Origin: Streptacidiphilus sp. 4-A2
Lineage (GTDB): Bacteria > Actinomycetota > Actinomycetes > Streptomycetales > Streptomycetaceae
DNA: 64,000 nt
Reading direction: 5' to 3'
NCBI GenBank assembly: GCA_014284505.1
Contig: JAAFYY010000001.1
Location: 4,464,001-4,528,000, forward strand
Below the pieces are notes generated by a model that was not told where the DNA came from, did not search any database, and saw nothing but the letters and a program-made list of their open reading frames with translations. Every line of letters begins with the position of its first letter. The stretch's first letter is position 1. Below, in pieces: positions 28,010 to 38,193 of this stretch. The position numbers and the translations under genes were made by a program.

Positions 28010-29677
28010 TCAATCCTCCCAGAGCGCCACCGCCGTCCGGTCCGCCGCATAACCCTTGGCGCGGACCTGGACCTGACGGAGGTAGTCGACCATGCCCGGA
28101 GGATGCGGGTGCGCCCAGTGGTCGGCGAGGAAGTCGGACACCGCCGCTTCCTCGCGCAGCGGTTGGGCCAGCCCGTCACTGCACAGCAGCAGCACATCCC
28201 CGGCTCCGGCACGACCACCCGGAACCGGAACCGACCGTCGTCCGACTGCCGCCCCGCACCCGGCGGTTGCGGCTGCGGTTGCTGCGACTGGACCAGTCGG
28301 CGTCCGGCATAGGCGTCGTACCAGGCGTCGTCGCCAAGCAGCAGCAGCGCGCCGGGGCCGACGCCGAAGCCGGCCCGCAGCCTGCTGGTCGGATCGAGCG
28401 GGGCGATCAGCGCGTGCAGCGCCCCGGTGCTCTCCTGCCCCGCACCCACGGCGCGCAGCCGTACGGTGGCGCGGGCCGTCAGCCGTTGCAGTCCGTAGCG
28501 GAGGTTGTCCTGAGCCCCGGTCCGCAGATCGCCCAGGAGTTCGGCCCGGCTGCGGCCCACGGCGGCCGCCAACTGGCGGCAGGCGTCCTCCGCGACTGAC
28601 GGATCGTCAACAGCCGATGGCGTGGCGACCACGGCGACCAGCAGCGCATCCGCACCTTCCCCGAAGCGTGCGGTGAGCAGCCGGTCGGCGCGGTTGTCAC
28701 CCGGTAGCGCGCGGAGTCCCCGCGCACCGAGACCGCGCGCAGCGTCATGGTGCCGTAGCGCGCCCCGTCCAGCACGGTGTCCGGGACCAGCGCGCCGAGC
28801 AGGTCGGGATCGGCGGCGGGCAGCGCGGTCGGCTCGGGTCGTAGGTCGGCGGACGCTCGCCGACATGCGGCAGCGGGACAGTGGCGGCGGCCTCCGCCTC
28901 GTCCTCTCCCGCCGTCACGGGCTCGGACACAAACACGGGCTCGGACACGCGCTCGGACACGCGCTCGGCCACGCGCTCGGAGACAGACGCGGGCACCGGC
29001 GGGGCCACCGGCGGCTCCGGCGCCACAGGGGCGGGCGCGGCAGCGGGTGGCGCAACGGCGGGCGGCGGAGGTGCCTGTTCGGGCACAGCCGGGGCGGCTT
29101 TCCGTCCGCTCCGGCTGCTCCGCCCGCTCGGAACGTACCGACCGCTCCGTACGCGCCTCCGGTTCCGGCAGCTCGGCGCGATCGGGGCGGTCGGGGCGGT
29201 CGGGGCGGTCGAACAGTGGGCCGATCCTGGGGTCGGGCCGCAGGGACGGAATCCGGGCGGGCGTACCGGCAGCCGTGGCAGGGTGAGCCGCGCCGTGGGC
29301 ACGTCAGCGACCTCGTCCGCACCGTCGAGGAGCTCGTCCAGCGCGTCGCGGCCGCTCCACCCGGCACGCTCCGGCTCGGCGGACGCGTCGGCTGTGTCAG
29401 CTGCCTCGGACGCCCCGACCGGTGACGTCGGCGCCGGCGCCCAGGGGGCCTGCCTGGGCAGGGGCGGGACAGCGTCCTGCCCAGCGTCGGCGACCGCCGT
29501 CCTCTCCAGCTCGGGAACCGGCTCGGGACCGGTCCCGCCGACGATCCTATCACCGCGTCGAACCAGTCGTCGACCGTCCCCTGCCGGGAGTCCGCACGCG
29601 GCGCGTCCGGGACGTCGTCCCTGGGACCCGTAGACCTGCTCCCACCACGAGTCGCCCGCACCACCCTGGCTGCCCAT
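28010..29677 (-). CDS. PP2C-like phosphatase with long disordered N-terminus (frameshifted)
   Basis: Probable serine/threonine phosphatase-type protein. The C-terminal half (about the last 300 residues) is PP2C-like: MTLRAVSVRGDSARYR, ARFGEGADALLVAVVATPSA, TSRLRAGFGVGPGALLLLGD, VVPEPG then DVLLLCSDGLAQPLREE, ending DRTAVALWED. The first 250 residues from ATG 29677 (MGSQGGAGDSWWEQVYGSQG) are Pro/Ala/Glu-rich and include SERV repeats (about 28925-28990). Breaks near 29620, 29565, 29240, 28835, 28705 and 28205. The usual PP2C metal motif (RxxNEDA/DGMGG) is not evident, so it may be a degenerate or regulatory member. Confidence 0.68.
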
Positions 29678-29945
29678 CGTTCTTCCCCTCAGTGCCTCGG
29701 ACTGCCCCGTCACTCGGACTGCCGCTGCGGACCTTGAACGGCTCATTCTCCATCGCCCCCGCCCGCTGCCCGGGGTGAACCGGGGAATCGGGGCGGACGC
29801 ACGGGCCCGCCGCGCCGCCACCACCTGGTGATGACTACCCCTTGACCATCCGACCAGGCATGATGGCCTGCGACGCTTTCGCGCCATGGCAGGATTCGAC
29901 CGTTCCCCGGGGACGGCCGTGGAGACGTCCCAGCAAGGAGATCAG

Positions 29946-30932
29946 GTGCTCGACTTCTTCGGTTTGGACGACGAGGTCGGGTCGGTCTACCGGATCCTGG
30001 TCGGCCATGGCGCGGTTTCGGTGGCCCAGATCAGCGAGCGCCTGGGCCTGCCCCCGGGGCGCGCCACCTCGATCGTGGCCGAGCTGGAGCGGCTGGGGCT
30101 GGCCGCGCCCTCGTCCGAGCTGCCGGGCCGCTTCCGGGCCGCGCCGCCCGCGCTGGCCCTGGGCGCGATCCTGTCCGAGCGGCGGCATGCGCTGAAGCAG
30201 GCCGAGCTGGCGGTGGAGGCGCTCACCCAGGACTACCGCCGCAACGCGACCGGGGCGGCGCTGAACGACCTGGTGGAGGTGGTGACCGGGGTCGAGGCGG
30301 TCCGGCACCGGTTCGACCAGCTCCAGCTCGGCGCCGAGCAGGAGATGCTGGCGCTGGTCACCGACGTCCCGGTGGCCGTCCACGGCCTGGACAACGACGC
30401 CGAACCGGTGGCGGTGGCCCGTGGGGTGGTCTACCGGGTGGTGCTGGAACGCTCGGTGCTGGAGTCCCCGGGCGGGAACATGATGCTGGCCTCGGCCCTG
30501 GCCAGGAGCGAGCAGGTGCGGATCGTGGACCGGGTGCCCACCAAGCTGATGATGGCCGACCGCTCGGTGGCCATGCTCCCGCTCGCGCCGCTGGGCGCAC
30601 CCGGGGAGCCGTCGGTGATGGTGATCCGGGCCGGCGGCGTACTCGAGGCGATGGCCGGCCTGTTCGAATCGGTCTGGCGGCAGGGGCTGCCGATAAGGAT
30701 GACCGACTCGGGCGGGGTGCGGATCGCTTCCGGACAGCAGCCGGACGCCGTCGACCTGCAGATTCTGTCGCTGCTGCTGGTCGGCATGACCGATGTGAGC
30801 GTGGCCAAGCAGCTCGACCTCGGCCTGCGCACGGTCCAGCGCCGGGTCAAGCGGCTGATGGACATCGCCGGGCTGACGACCCGGATGCAGTTGGGCTGGC
30901 ATGCCTATGAGCGCGGCTGGGTCAGGAGCTGA
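29946..30932 (+). CDS. TrmB/LuxR-type transcriptional regulator
   Basis: Intact regulator with two DNA-binding modules. N-terminal TrmB-like winged helix (YRILVGHGAVSVAQISERLG, PPGRATSIVAELERLGLAAP), a sensor region in the middle (VEVVTGVEAVRHRFDQLQLG, IVDRVPTKLMMADRSVAMLP) and a C-terminal LuxR-type HTH (QILSLLLVGMTDVSVAKQLD, LGLRTVQRRVKRLMDIAGLT). I prefer GTG 29946, five bases after AAGGAG; ATG 29886 would add 20 residues. This helix-turn-helix layout is widespread in streptomycetes with unknown effectors. Single gene; no obvious target beside it. Confidence 0.85.
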   Translation: MLDFFGLDDEVGSVYRILVGHGAVSVAQISERLGLPPGRATSIVAELERLGLAAPSSELPGRFRAAPPALALGAILSERRHALKQAELAVEALTQDYRRNATGAALNDLVEVVTGVEAVRHRFDQLQLGAEQEMLALVTDVPVAVHGLDNDAEPVAVARGVVYRVVLERSVLESPGGNMMLASALARSEQVRIVDRVPTKLMMADRSVAMLPLAPLGAPGEPSVMVIRAGGVLEAMAGLFESVWRQGLPIRMTDSGGVRIASGQQPDAVDLQILSLLLVGMTDVSVAKQLDLGLRTVQRRVKRLMDIAGLTTRMQLGWHAYERGWVRS

Positions 30933-30999
30933 GCGTCGGCCCAGGTCAGCCTCTCCGGACCGGAGCCGGTTGACCGTTGCAGCATCTAAGCTGTGGCGC

Positions 31000-31509
31000 A
31001 TGCCTGAGTCAGCCACCGCCCCCCGCGAGCCCGAGACCGGGGCCGCCGCCGTCCCCGCCATCGACCCCGTCCAGGTGCAGCGTCTCACCGACGTGGTGAC
31101 CCGCCTGCGCCGCGCGCTGCGCAGCAGCATCCGCACCGAATACCCGTGGGAGTCGCTGCCCATGGCCCAGGTGGAGCTGTTGCAGACGCTCGCCGTCGAG
31201 CCGCTGCGGGTGGGCGAGCTGGCAGCCCGCCAGCGGCTGGCTCCCAACACCGTGAGCGGGCTGATCGGCAAGCTGCTCGATGCCGGCTTCGTGGACCGGC
31301 AGGCCGACCCAGGCGACCGGCGTACCGCCCGGATCGCCCTGACCGAGGCCGGCTACCGGCAGCTCGCGGACTGGCAGCGGGCGCACGAGCGGCGGATGGC
31401 CACCGCGCTGGCGGCGATAACGCCGCAGGACAGCGCGGCAATCATCAACGCCCTGGGCGGGCTTGAGCAGTTGGCCTCGGCCCTGGCCACCGAGGCCAGC
31501 AGCGACTGA
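31000..31509 (+). CDS. MarR-family transcriptional regulator
   Basis: Intact 169-residue protein from ATG 31000 (MPESATAPREPETGAAAVPA). Winged helix: MAQVELLQTLAVEPLRVGEL, RLAPNTVSGLIGKLLDAGFV, DRQADPGDRRTARIALTEAG. Convergent with ogt (82 bp between the stops); it does not share a promoter with the repair genes. Ligand and targets unknown. Confidence 0.88.
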   Translation: MPESATAPREPETGAAAVPAIDPVQVQRLTDVVTRLRRALRSSIRTEYPWESLPMAQVELLQTLAVEPLRVGELAARQRLAPNTVSGLIGKLLDAGFVDRQADPGDRRTARIALTEAGYRQLADWQRAHERRMATALAAITPQDSAAIINALGGLEQLASALATEASSD

Positions 31510-31590
31510 AGCAGCGGCGCCCGGCGCAGCAGGCCCCGGCGCACCCGCCGGAGCAGCGGCGCCCGGCGCGGGCGGCTGGCGCGGCCGGAC

Positions 31591-32110
31591 TCAGCCGAAG
31601 AGGTCCGGTCCGCCGCTTCGAGCCGCAGCAGCAGCCGCTTGGCGTCGAGCCCGGCCGCGAAGCCGGTGAGCGAGCCGTTGGCGCCGATCACCCGGTGGCA
31701 GGGCCGGATGATCAGCAGCGGGTTGGCGCCGATCGCCCCGGCCACGGCACGCACCGAGGCCGGCGGCTGCCCGGCCTCCGCCGCCAGTTCGCCGTAGGTG
31801 ACGGTCTCGCCGTAGGGGATGCTGTCGAGAGCGGTCCAGACCCGGCGGCGGAACTCGCTGCCGCGCGGCGCCAACGGCAGGTCGAACGCGGTGAGCTCGC
31901 CGTCGAAGTAGGCGGCCAGCTGTTCCGTGGCGGCGGCGAACGGCGCCGGGTCGTGCTCCCACTCGGGGCGGGCGCACCGATCTGGCCCTTGGTGTCCGGG
32001 GCGATCAGCGCGGCGAGCGCGCCCTCCTCGTCGGCGACCAGCAGCAACGGGCCGATCGGGGAGTCCACGGTGGTGTGCCGCATGGCCCCGTCGATGAGTT
32101 GAGTCTTCAT
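31591..32110 (-). CDS. ogt: Methylated-DNA--protein-cysteine methyltransferase (frameshifted)
   Basis: Suicidal repair protein that removes O6-methyl from guanine in DNA. From ATG 32110: MKTQLIDGAMRHTTVDSPIG, LLLVADEEGALAALIAPDTK, then YFDGELTAFDLPLAPRGSEF, YGETVTYGELAAEAGQPPAS, RAVAGAIGANPLLIIRPCHR (active-site PCHR Cys), VIGANGSLTGFAAGLDAKR, ending DPDLFG at TGA 31591. Shifts near 31977 and 31606. About 172 residues, normal. ATG overlaps the AlkA stop (TGATG), so the two alkylation-repair proteins are translationally coupled. Confidence 0.92.
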
Positions 32111-33601
32111 CAGTTGTCCTTGGCAATAGCAGTTTTGACGTTGCCGCCGGCCGCCGGAGCGGCGCCCAGGGCGGCCCAGAGATGGTGCACAGCGTAGGAG
32201 CGCCAGGGGCGCCAGCGGTCGGGATCGAGGTCGGCGGCGCCTGCGCGGCGCGCAGTCCGTCGCGCACCCCGATATCGCTCGGCAGGTAGGCGTCGGGGTC
32301 GCTGAGGGCGCGCATCCGGACATAGGAGACGGTCCAGGGGCCGATGCCGGGCAGCGCCAGCAGTGCGGCGGCGGCCTGCTCGCGGTCCACACCGGGACTG
32401 AGGTCGACGGTGCCCTCGGCCAGTGCCGCGCACAGTCCGCGCAGCGCCCGCTGCCGGGCCCGGGGCATGGCCAGATCCGCGTCGGCAGCCTCGGCCAGGG
32501 CCGCACTGCTGGGGAACAGCCTGGTCAGGCCGCCGCTGGGAATGGGCAGCGGCTCGCCGTAGCGCTCCGCGAGCCGCCCGGCGAGGGTGCGCGCGGCGGC
32601 GACGGTGATCTGCTGGCCGAGCACGGCGCGGACCGCCAGTTCCTGCGGGTCCACATGCCCGGGCGAGCGCAGCCCGGGCCGGGCCGCGACCAGCGGCGCC
32701 AGGCAGGGGTCGGCGCCGAGCGCGCCGTCCACCGCGTCCGGGTCGGCGTCCAGGTCGAACAGCGCGCGCAGTCGCTGGACGGCGGTGGTCAGGTCGCGCA
32801 GCGAGGTGAGCCACAGCCGGCAGTCCAGCCAGCCCTGCCGCCGACGCGGCTGGTCGACCTCGGCGATGCCGGGGCCGCCGGGCAGGGCCAGCGTGCGCCG
32901 GTAGGTGCGGATCCCACCCGGCCCGGTGACCAGTTCCTCGACTCCGGGCACCGCACGCAGCGCCAGGAAGTCGAACAGGCGCCCGGAGTCCAGCGGCTCG
33001 CGGTGGGCGAGCCGCAGCGGGACCGCGCCTGCCGCCGCCGTCGGCCGGGCTTGTGCCGCAGCTCGGTCGGGGTCAGCCCGTAGACCGCCCGGATGGTCTC
33101 GTTGAACTGCCGGACGCTGGCGAATCCGGCGGCGAAGGCGGTGTCGGTGGCGCTCAGTTCGGTGGTCTGGAGCAGCAGCCGGGCGGTGTGGGCGCGCTGC
33201 GACCGGGCCAGGGCCTGCGGCCCCGCGCCGAGCTCGGCGACCAGCTCGCGGGTGAGATGCCGCTCGCTGTAGCCGAGCCGGGCCGCGAGGCCGACGACGC
33301 CCTCGCGGTCGACCACGCCGTCCCCGATCATGCGCATGGCCCGCCCGACCAGGTCGGCCCGCACGTTCCAGTCCGGCGAGCCGGGCACGGCGTCCGGGCG
33401 GCAGCGCCGGCAGGCCCGGTATCCGGCGCCCTGGGCGGCCGCGGCGGTCCGGTAGAAGTGCACGTTCTGGCGCTTGGGGGTGGTCGCCGGGCAGCTGGGA
33501 CGGCAGTAGATGCCGGTGGTGCGGACAGCCGTGAAGAACACGCCGTCGAAGCGCGCATCGCGGCTGCTCACTGCTCGGTAGCTGGTGTCCTCGTCTATCA
33601 C
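32110..33601 (-). CDS. alkA: Ada-AlkA fusion: methyl-sensing AraC regulator with 3-methyladenine glycosylase
   Basis: Adaptive-response protein. From GTG 33601: Ada zinc domain (ARFDGVFFTAVRTTGIYCRP, SCPA, ACRRCRPDAVPGS; four Cys, the first being methyl acceptor), AraC-type HTH (GVVGLAARLGYSERHLTREL, ATDTAFAAGFASVRQFNETI), then AlkA: a TBP-like N-domain and the HhH glycosylase (VDPQELAVRAVLGQQITVAA, ALLALPGIGPWTVSYVRMRA; catalytic Asp in SDPDAYLPSDIGVRDG), ending GGNVKTAIAKDN. About 495 residues. Shifts near 33030-33040 and 32240. Combines sensing of methyl phosphotriesters, self-induction and removal of 3-methyladenine; ogt follows at TGATG. Confidence 0.92.
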
Positions 33602-33816
33602 GTCATCCAGTGTGCGGCATTTCGGAGGCCGGGGACTGGCGGGGATCGGACACGGCGGTCGGCGCTGGTCGGACCACCGCGCGCTTGGCAGGATCTTGAC
33701 GGCCCTCGGCATCCATGCCACTCGCACGACCGGAACCACTACCCGATGATCGTCTCATTCGACCAGCATTCGACCAGCTCACAGCGCCGGGGACGGCGCA
33801 CGACCGGGAGGTTCCC

Positions 33817-34333
33817 GTGCCCGACACCGCCAGCACCACCGCCATCGCGACCACAGCCACCGGCGCCGTCGGCAGCGCCGTTCTCGGCACTCCCGCTGCC
33901 GGCCCGGCCGAGGCGGCCGCGCACTTCGGCGCCCGGCTGGCCCTTCGAAACCGACGTCACCGACGTGCACACCGACCTGGAGGCGGGAGCCCCCGGGCTG
34001 GTCGTGGTGGTGATGTCCCGCAACGACGCCTCCTGGGCGCAGGGGCGCATTCCGCGCGCACTGCACCTGCCGACCGCGCGCATCGCCGAACTCGCGCCGT
34101 CCCTGATCGACCGCTCCCTGACCGTGGTCACCTACTGCTGGGGCCCCGGCTGCAACGGCGCCACCCGTGCCGCGCTCGCCTTCGCGCGCCTCGGCTACCA
34201 GGTCAAGGAGATGCTCGGCGGCTTCGAGTACTGGGTGCGCGAGGGCTTCACCTACGCCACCGACGCGGGCGTCGAGCAGCGCCCGCTGGACGACCTCACC
34301 GCACCCCGCTCCGGCATCTCCTGCGACTGCTGA
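33817..34333 (+). CDS. Rhodanese-like sulfurtransferase (one frameshift)
   Basis: Single-domain rhodanese. GTG 33817 follows GGGAGG at 5 bp; N-terminus VPDTASTTAIATTATGAVGS then AAHFGARLAFETDVTDVHTD after removing one extra C near 33945. Catalytic loop TYCWGPGCNGATRAALAFAR (the persulfide Cys is the CWGPGC one), then LGYQVKEMLGGFEYWVREGF typical of the rhodanese end; C-terminus ISCDC. About 171 residues. This class often acts in sulfur transfer or detoxification; no partner gene adjacent. Confidence 0.85.
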
Positions 34334-34413
34334 GCACGCGAACGCCGAGCACCCGCCCGCTGCTGAGCACCCGACCGCTGCGCCCGGGGCCGCTGAGCAC
34401 GCGACCGCCGGGC
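34331..34413. repeat. Imperfect GCTGAGCACSCGACCGC repeats
   Basis: Four to five degenerate copies of a 16-18 bp unit (GCTGAGCACCCGACCGCT and similar) begin at the rhodanese stop codon and fill the gap to the DUF4230 gene. No hairpin strong enough to call a terminator. Confidence 0.5.
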
Positions 34414-34452
34414 AGCCGGGCCCGCGCCCGCCCGGCGCCACCTCCCCTGCCG

Positions 34453-35155
34453 CTACTGGAAGTTCACGGCGACGCTGGTGAAGCCGAGCGAGTCCAGCAG
34501 ACTGGTCAGCATCGACCGGGTGTTCACCTCGGCGCGCTGGGTCAGGCCGCTGGAGCCGGCCGCCGACTGGATCCGCTGCGAGGCCAGCACCGCGAGCTTC
34601 TGCTGGTCGCCCGGATTACCGGAGAAGAAGTCGCCGATACGGTTGAACAGCCCCCGGTTCTGCGCGAACACATAGGACTGCGACGGGTTCAGCGCGGCCT
34701 GGCCGAGCTGGGCGGCCGGCAGCACCAGGGTTGCCGAGCGGCGGTCCGCCGAGACCGTCACCTTGGCCCGGCCCAGGTCGACGAACGACTGCACGGTGCC
34801 GCCCGCGACATACAGCGTGTCGCTGCCCAGCAGCGCCGAGGGCAGATAGGCGGCCTCCTGCTTGAGGTCCACCACGATCTGGAAGTTGCCGGTGGCGGCG
34901 TCGTAGTCGCTCATGTTCTCGATCGACTGGAGCACCGCCGGCTGGCTGCGCACCACGGTGCTGGTGGCGAAGGGGTCGGGCAGGCCCGGCAGCCAGTCGA
35001 ACTTCACCGCGGCCAGGAACAGCCCGGCGATCACCGCGAGCGTGACCGGGAGGGCCACGTACCAGGGCACCCGTCGCGGGGCACGCACATACACCGGCTC
35101 CCCGGGGTTCGGTGGACTGCTCGGATCCACTGCCGCCGCTGCGTGTGGATCTCAT
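34453..35155 (-). CDS. DUF4230 domain-containing membrane-anchored protein
   Basis: About 233 residues. I choose ATG 35155, which has GGAGGG upstream, joined to the main frame by restoring one C near 35115; GTG 35130 is the uninterrupted alternative. One N-terminal membrane anchor (VPWYVALPVTLAVIAGLFLA), then an extracytoplasmic DUF4230 domain (LQSIENMSDYDAATGNFQIV, ALLGSDTLYVAGGTVQSFVD, VLPAAQLGQAALNPSQSYVF), ending SLGFTSVAVNFQ. Function of the family is not known; it may be a cell-envelope protein. Confidence 0.8.
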
Positions 35156-35260
35156 CAGGGTTCCTCCCTCGCCGTCGGCGATCCGTCGGAGAAGCCCCTA
35201 CCCCCGCGTTCGGGGCCCACCCCGGCAATCCGGCTGCGGGCCCCTAACAATGACGGTTGA

Positions 35261-36431
35261 TCAGTAGTCCGAGCCGGCCTGCGGTCCGTACCGGCCCCGC
35301 TCCGAGCGGCTCCTGGCCCGGGCCCTGGAGCGGGAGTGCCGCAGCTGCTCGGCCCGCTGCCGGGCGTCGGTACGTGCGGCGATCCAGGCGTCCTCGCGCA
35401 CCAGTTGGCGATAGCTGTCCATTCGACGCTCCGTCAGCAGGCCTTCGTCAAGCGCCTGTTGGACCGCGCATCCGGGCTCACCGGTGTGCCGGCAGTCGCT
35501 GAAGCGGCACTGGGCGGCGAGTTCCCGGATCTCCGCGAAGACCTGCCGTACCCCTCGCCGGAGTCGTACATGCCCACCCGCGCAGGCCCGGGTGTCGATC
35601 AGCACACCGCCGCCGGGGAGCGGCAGCAGCTCCCGGGTGGTGCTGGTGTGCCTGCCCTTGCCGTCGGAGCGGGTCTGCTGGACCAGTCTCAGATCGGCTT
35701 CGGCCAGAGCGTTGGCCAGCGTGGACTTGCCCGCGCCGGAGCGGCCGATCAGGGCGCTGCTGCCGGGGAAGGCCCCGGAGCTCGTCCATGCCGAGCCCGG
35801 TCTCGGCGCTGACCACCAGCACGTCGACCCCCGGCGCGATCCGCCGGACATCGCCGCGCAGGTACTCGGCATCAGTGACCATGTCCGCCTTGGTCAGCAC
35901 GATCACCGGACGCATCGCGTCCGCACCGGCCGCATCGCCCCGCGCGCCGCGCGGGGCGCCGCCGGAACCGGCCATCGCCAGCGCGAGGAGCCGCTCCAGC
36001 TGCCCGAGGTCGGGCTCGGCGGCGAGCGAGACGCAGATGACGATGTGTTCGACATTGGAGGCCAGCACCTGCGCCTCGGAGCGCTTGGAGGACGTCGACC
36101 GGATGATCGCGGTGCGCCGCGGCAGGATCGTCCGCACCAGCGGACGCTCCCCGTCGGGCTCGATGGCGACCCAGTCGCCGGTGCAGACGACCCGCATGGG
36201 ATCGCGCGGAGTCACCAGCGCGGTGTCCGCCCGGACGGTGCCTGCCGGGGTGACCGCGTCGCACAGGCCGCGGTCCACCCGGGTGACCCGGCCGGGCCGC
36301 AGGCCCAGCTCGGCGTACTCGGCGAACCCGGCCGCCCAGCCGTCGTCCCAGCCGTAACGGGCCAGCGGGTGCGGGGCAGGAGAACCGGGGAAAGCAGGAG
36401 GAACCGGAAAAGCGGAAGAAACGGTGGACAA
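35261..36431 (-). CDS. rsgA: Ribosome small-subunit-dependent GTPase A (frameshifted)
   Basis: Circularly permuted GTPase that helps late 30S maturation. Order of motifs as expected: OB-fold (GRVTRVDRGLCDAVTPAGTV, VVCTGDWVAIEPDG), G4 (VIVLTKADMV), G1 Walker (ALIGRSGAGKSTLANAL), G3 region DTPGLRG after correction, then the C-terminal zinc finger (CRFSDCRHTGEPGCAVQQAL). Start TTG 36431 has GAAGGG at 7 bp; TTG 36446 is the longer frame. Breaks: near 35775 and three compensating one-base deletions around 35575-35610. The Arg/Ser-rich C-terminal tail is an addition to the usual protein. A short ORF lies 75 bp upstream. Confidence 0.9.
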
Positions 36432-36506
36432 GAGGAAACCCTTCAAAGGGCGGCCCCGGCGGCGCGCGGTGCGCGCGGGTGATGCGCGCGGGTGATGCGG
36501 GTGAGC

Positions 36507-36581
36507 TCAGCCGAGGGCCATGGAGGTGGGAAACAGCAGCTGCTGATCACGGGCGATGCCCGTGCCATGGAGTGCGGTCAC
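36507..36581 (-). CDS. Candidate 24-residue small ORF upstream of rsgA
   Basis: GTG 36581 follows GGAGG with an 8-base spacer, one of the best ribosome binding sites in the window. The peptide begins VTALHGTGIARDQQLL and ends FPTSMALG, stop at 36507. It sits in the rsgA leader on the same strand, 75 bp before the rsgA start, so it could be a leader peptide or a small protein. Not recognised. Confidence 0.45.
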   Translation of the reverse strand: MTALHGTGIARDQQLLFPTSMALG

Positions 36582-36804
36582 ATCGCTCACCTCCCACTTC
36601 CTGAAGAAGTTCCCGCCCGCAAGGGGCCCGGCCACGGTCCGGCGCCGGACGGCAGCCGAGGGGCGGCCTGCCGGACCGCGGCAACCATAGGCCGCGCCGA
36701 CACCCCGCCACCACCAATTTTCCGACCGCCCACGACCGCCCACGACCGCACGTCACCGCCAGGCCGGCCGGGAGCACACAGCTGAAGCCCCCGCCGCCGC
36801 CCGG

Positions 36805-38023
36805 CTACTCCCCGCGCCGGTCCCGGCGTCCGCGCCGGGCGCGCTTGCGCTGCTCCTCCTGCTCCTGGCTCTCCTCCGGCGGCGGGTACGGCCGTCGCCG
36901 GCGCACCCCGCCGTCGGCCTGGATCCGGCGGCGGAACTCGCTCGGCGGCAGGAAGTCCGCCCAGCGCTCCGGGTACTCGGCCGGGGCCTCGCCCTCGGCC
37001 TCCTCCCCCGTCGGCGGCGGGTTGGCGGCCCGGTTGCGCACCGCGCTGCGCCGCGCCTCGGCCCGGCGCACCAGCTCCGCCGCGGCCTCCTCGCGGGCCC
37101 GCTCGTTCTCCACCCGGGCCTCCTCGGTGGCCCGGCTGGGCCACATCCGGTCGACCGAGGCGTTCATCGCGGCACCGATCAGCACCGCCATCGCGGTCAG
37201 GCCGATCCACAGCAGCACCGCGACCGGCGCGGCCAGCGAGGCGTAGACCGGCACTCCTTCGACCGAAGTGCACCAGGTAGCCGCAGCAGGGCGCTGCCCA
37301 CAGCCAGCACCAGCAGCGCCGCCAGCGCCCCCGGCACGTCCTCCTTCCACGGCGTCCGCACCGGGACCGACACGTGGTAGAGCGTGGTGAGGAAGACGAT
37401 GGACAGCACCAGCGCGGCGGGCCAGTACAGCGCGTGCACCAGCCCGGCCGCCGCCGGGAACGCCTGGACCACCAGCCCGGGCCCGGCCACCAGCAGCGGC
37501 AGCACCACGGTGCTGACCACCAGCGCCACGATGTACAGGCCGAGCGACAGCACCCGGGTGTGGATGATGCCGCGCTTGTCCTCCAGCCCGTACATGATGG
37601 TCACGGTCTCGACGAAGACGTACAGGGCGCGCGATCCGGACCACAGGGCCAGCATGAACCCGATGGAGATGAGGTCCGGCCGCCCGGCGCTGAAGACGCT
37701 GTGCAGCAGCGGTTTGACCACCTGGTCGATGGACGACTGGGAGAGCACCACGCTGGACGCGTGCAGGATGTCCGCCTCCAGCGCCTGGATCGTGGCGGCG
37801 CTGAGGTAGCGAGGGTCCCGGCGACGCACAGCAGCAGCGGCGGTACGGACATCAGCGTGAAGAACGCGACCTCGGCGGCGAGTCCGGTGACCCGGTACTC
37901 CATGCAGGTGTTGGTGGTGTCCTTGATCAGCTGCCGGCGACGGCGCGGTACGAGGGGCCGTTTCCGCGTCGGCCCGCGCGACGGAGCGTCTCGCCCGGTG
38001 CCGGGACGTCCGTGGGGTTTCAC
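36805..38023 (-). CDS. YihY/BrkB-family membrane protein (frameshifted)
   Basis: Inner-membrane protein of the YihY/virulence factor BrkB family with six helices. From GTG 38023: basic N-terminus (TRKRPLVPRRRRQLIKDTTN), TCMEYRVTGLAAEVAFFTLM, SVPPLLLCVAGTL, then YLSAATIQALEADILHASSV, GRPDLISIGFMLALWSGSRA, VLSLGLYIVALVVSTVVLPL, LVHALYWPAALVLSIVFLTT, YASLAAPVAVLLWIGLTAMA. The last 110 residues are a charged cytoplasmic tail (NERAREEAAAELVRRAEARR; RKRARRGRRDRRGE). Shifts near 37820 and 37270. Physiological role unclear; old RNase BN label is not supported. Confidence 0.83.
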
Positions 38024-38193
38024 CTGCTGGCTGCACACCTCTGAGCGTATCCAACCCGGGGCGGCCGCCGTCGGTGGTGGTACGTGCACCGGACGGACCA
38101 GTCCGGCTGGCGCGGGCCGACCGGTGCGCGGACGGTGGTGGCAGGGAGGCCCGGGAGCAGCCGGGCCCGAGGTCACGGACGTGAGGGCGGACC

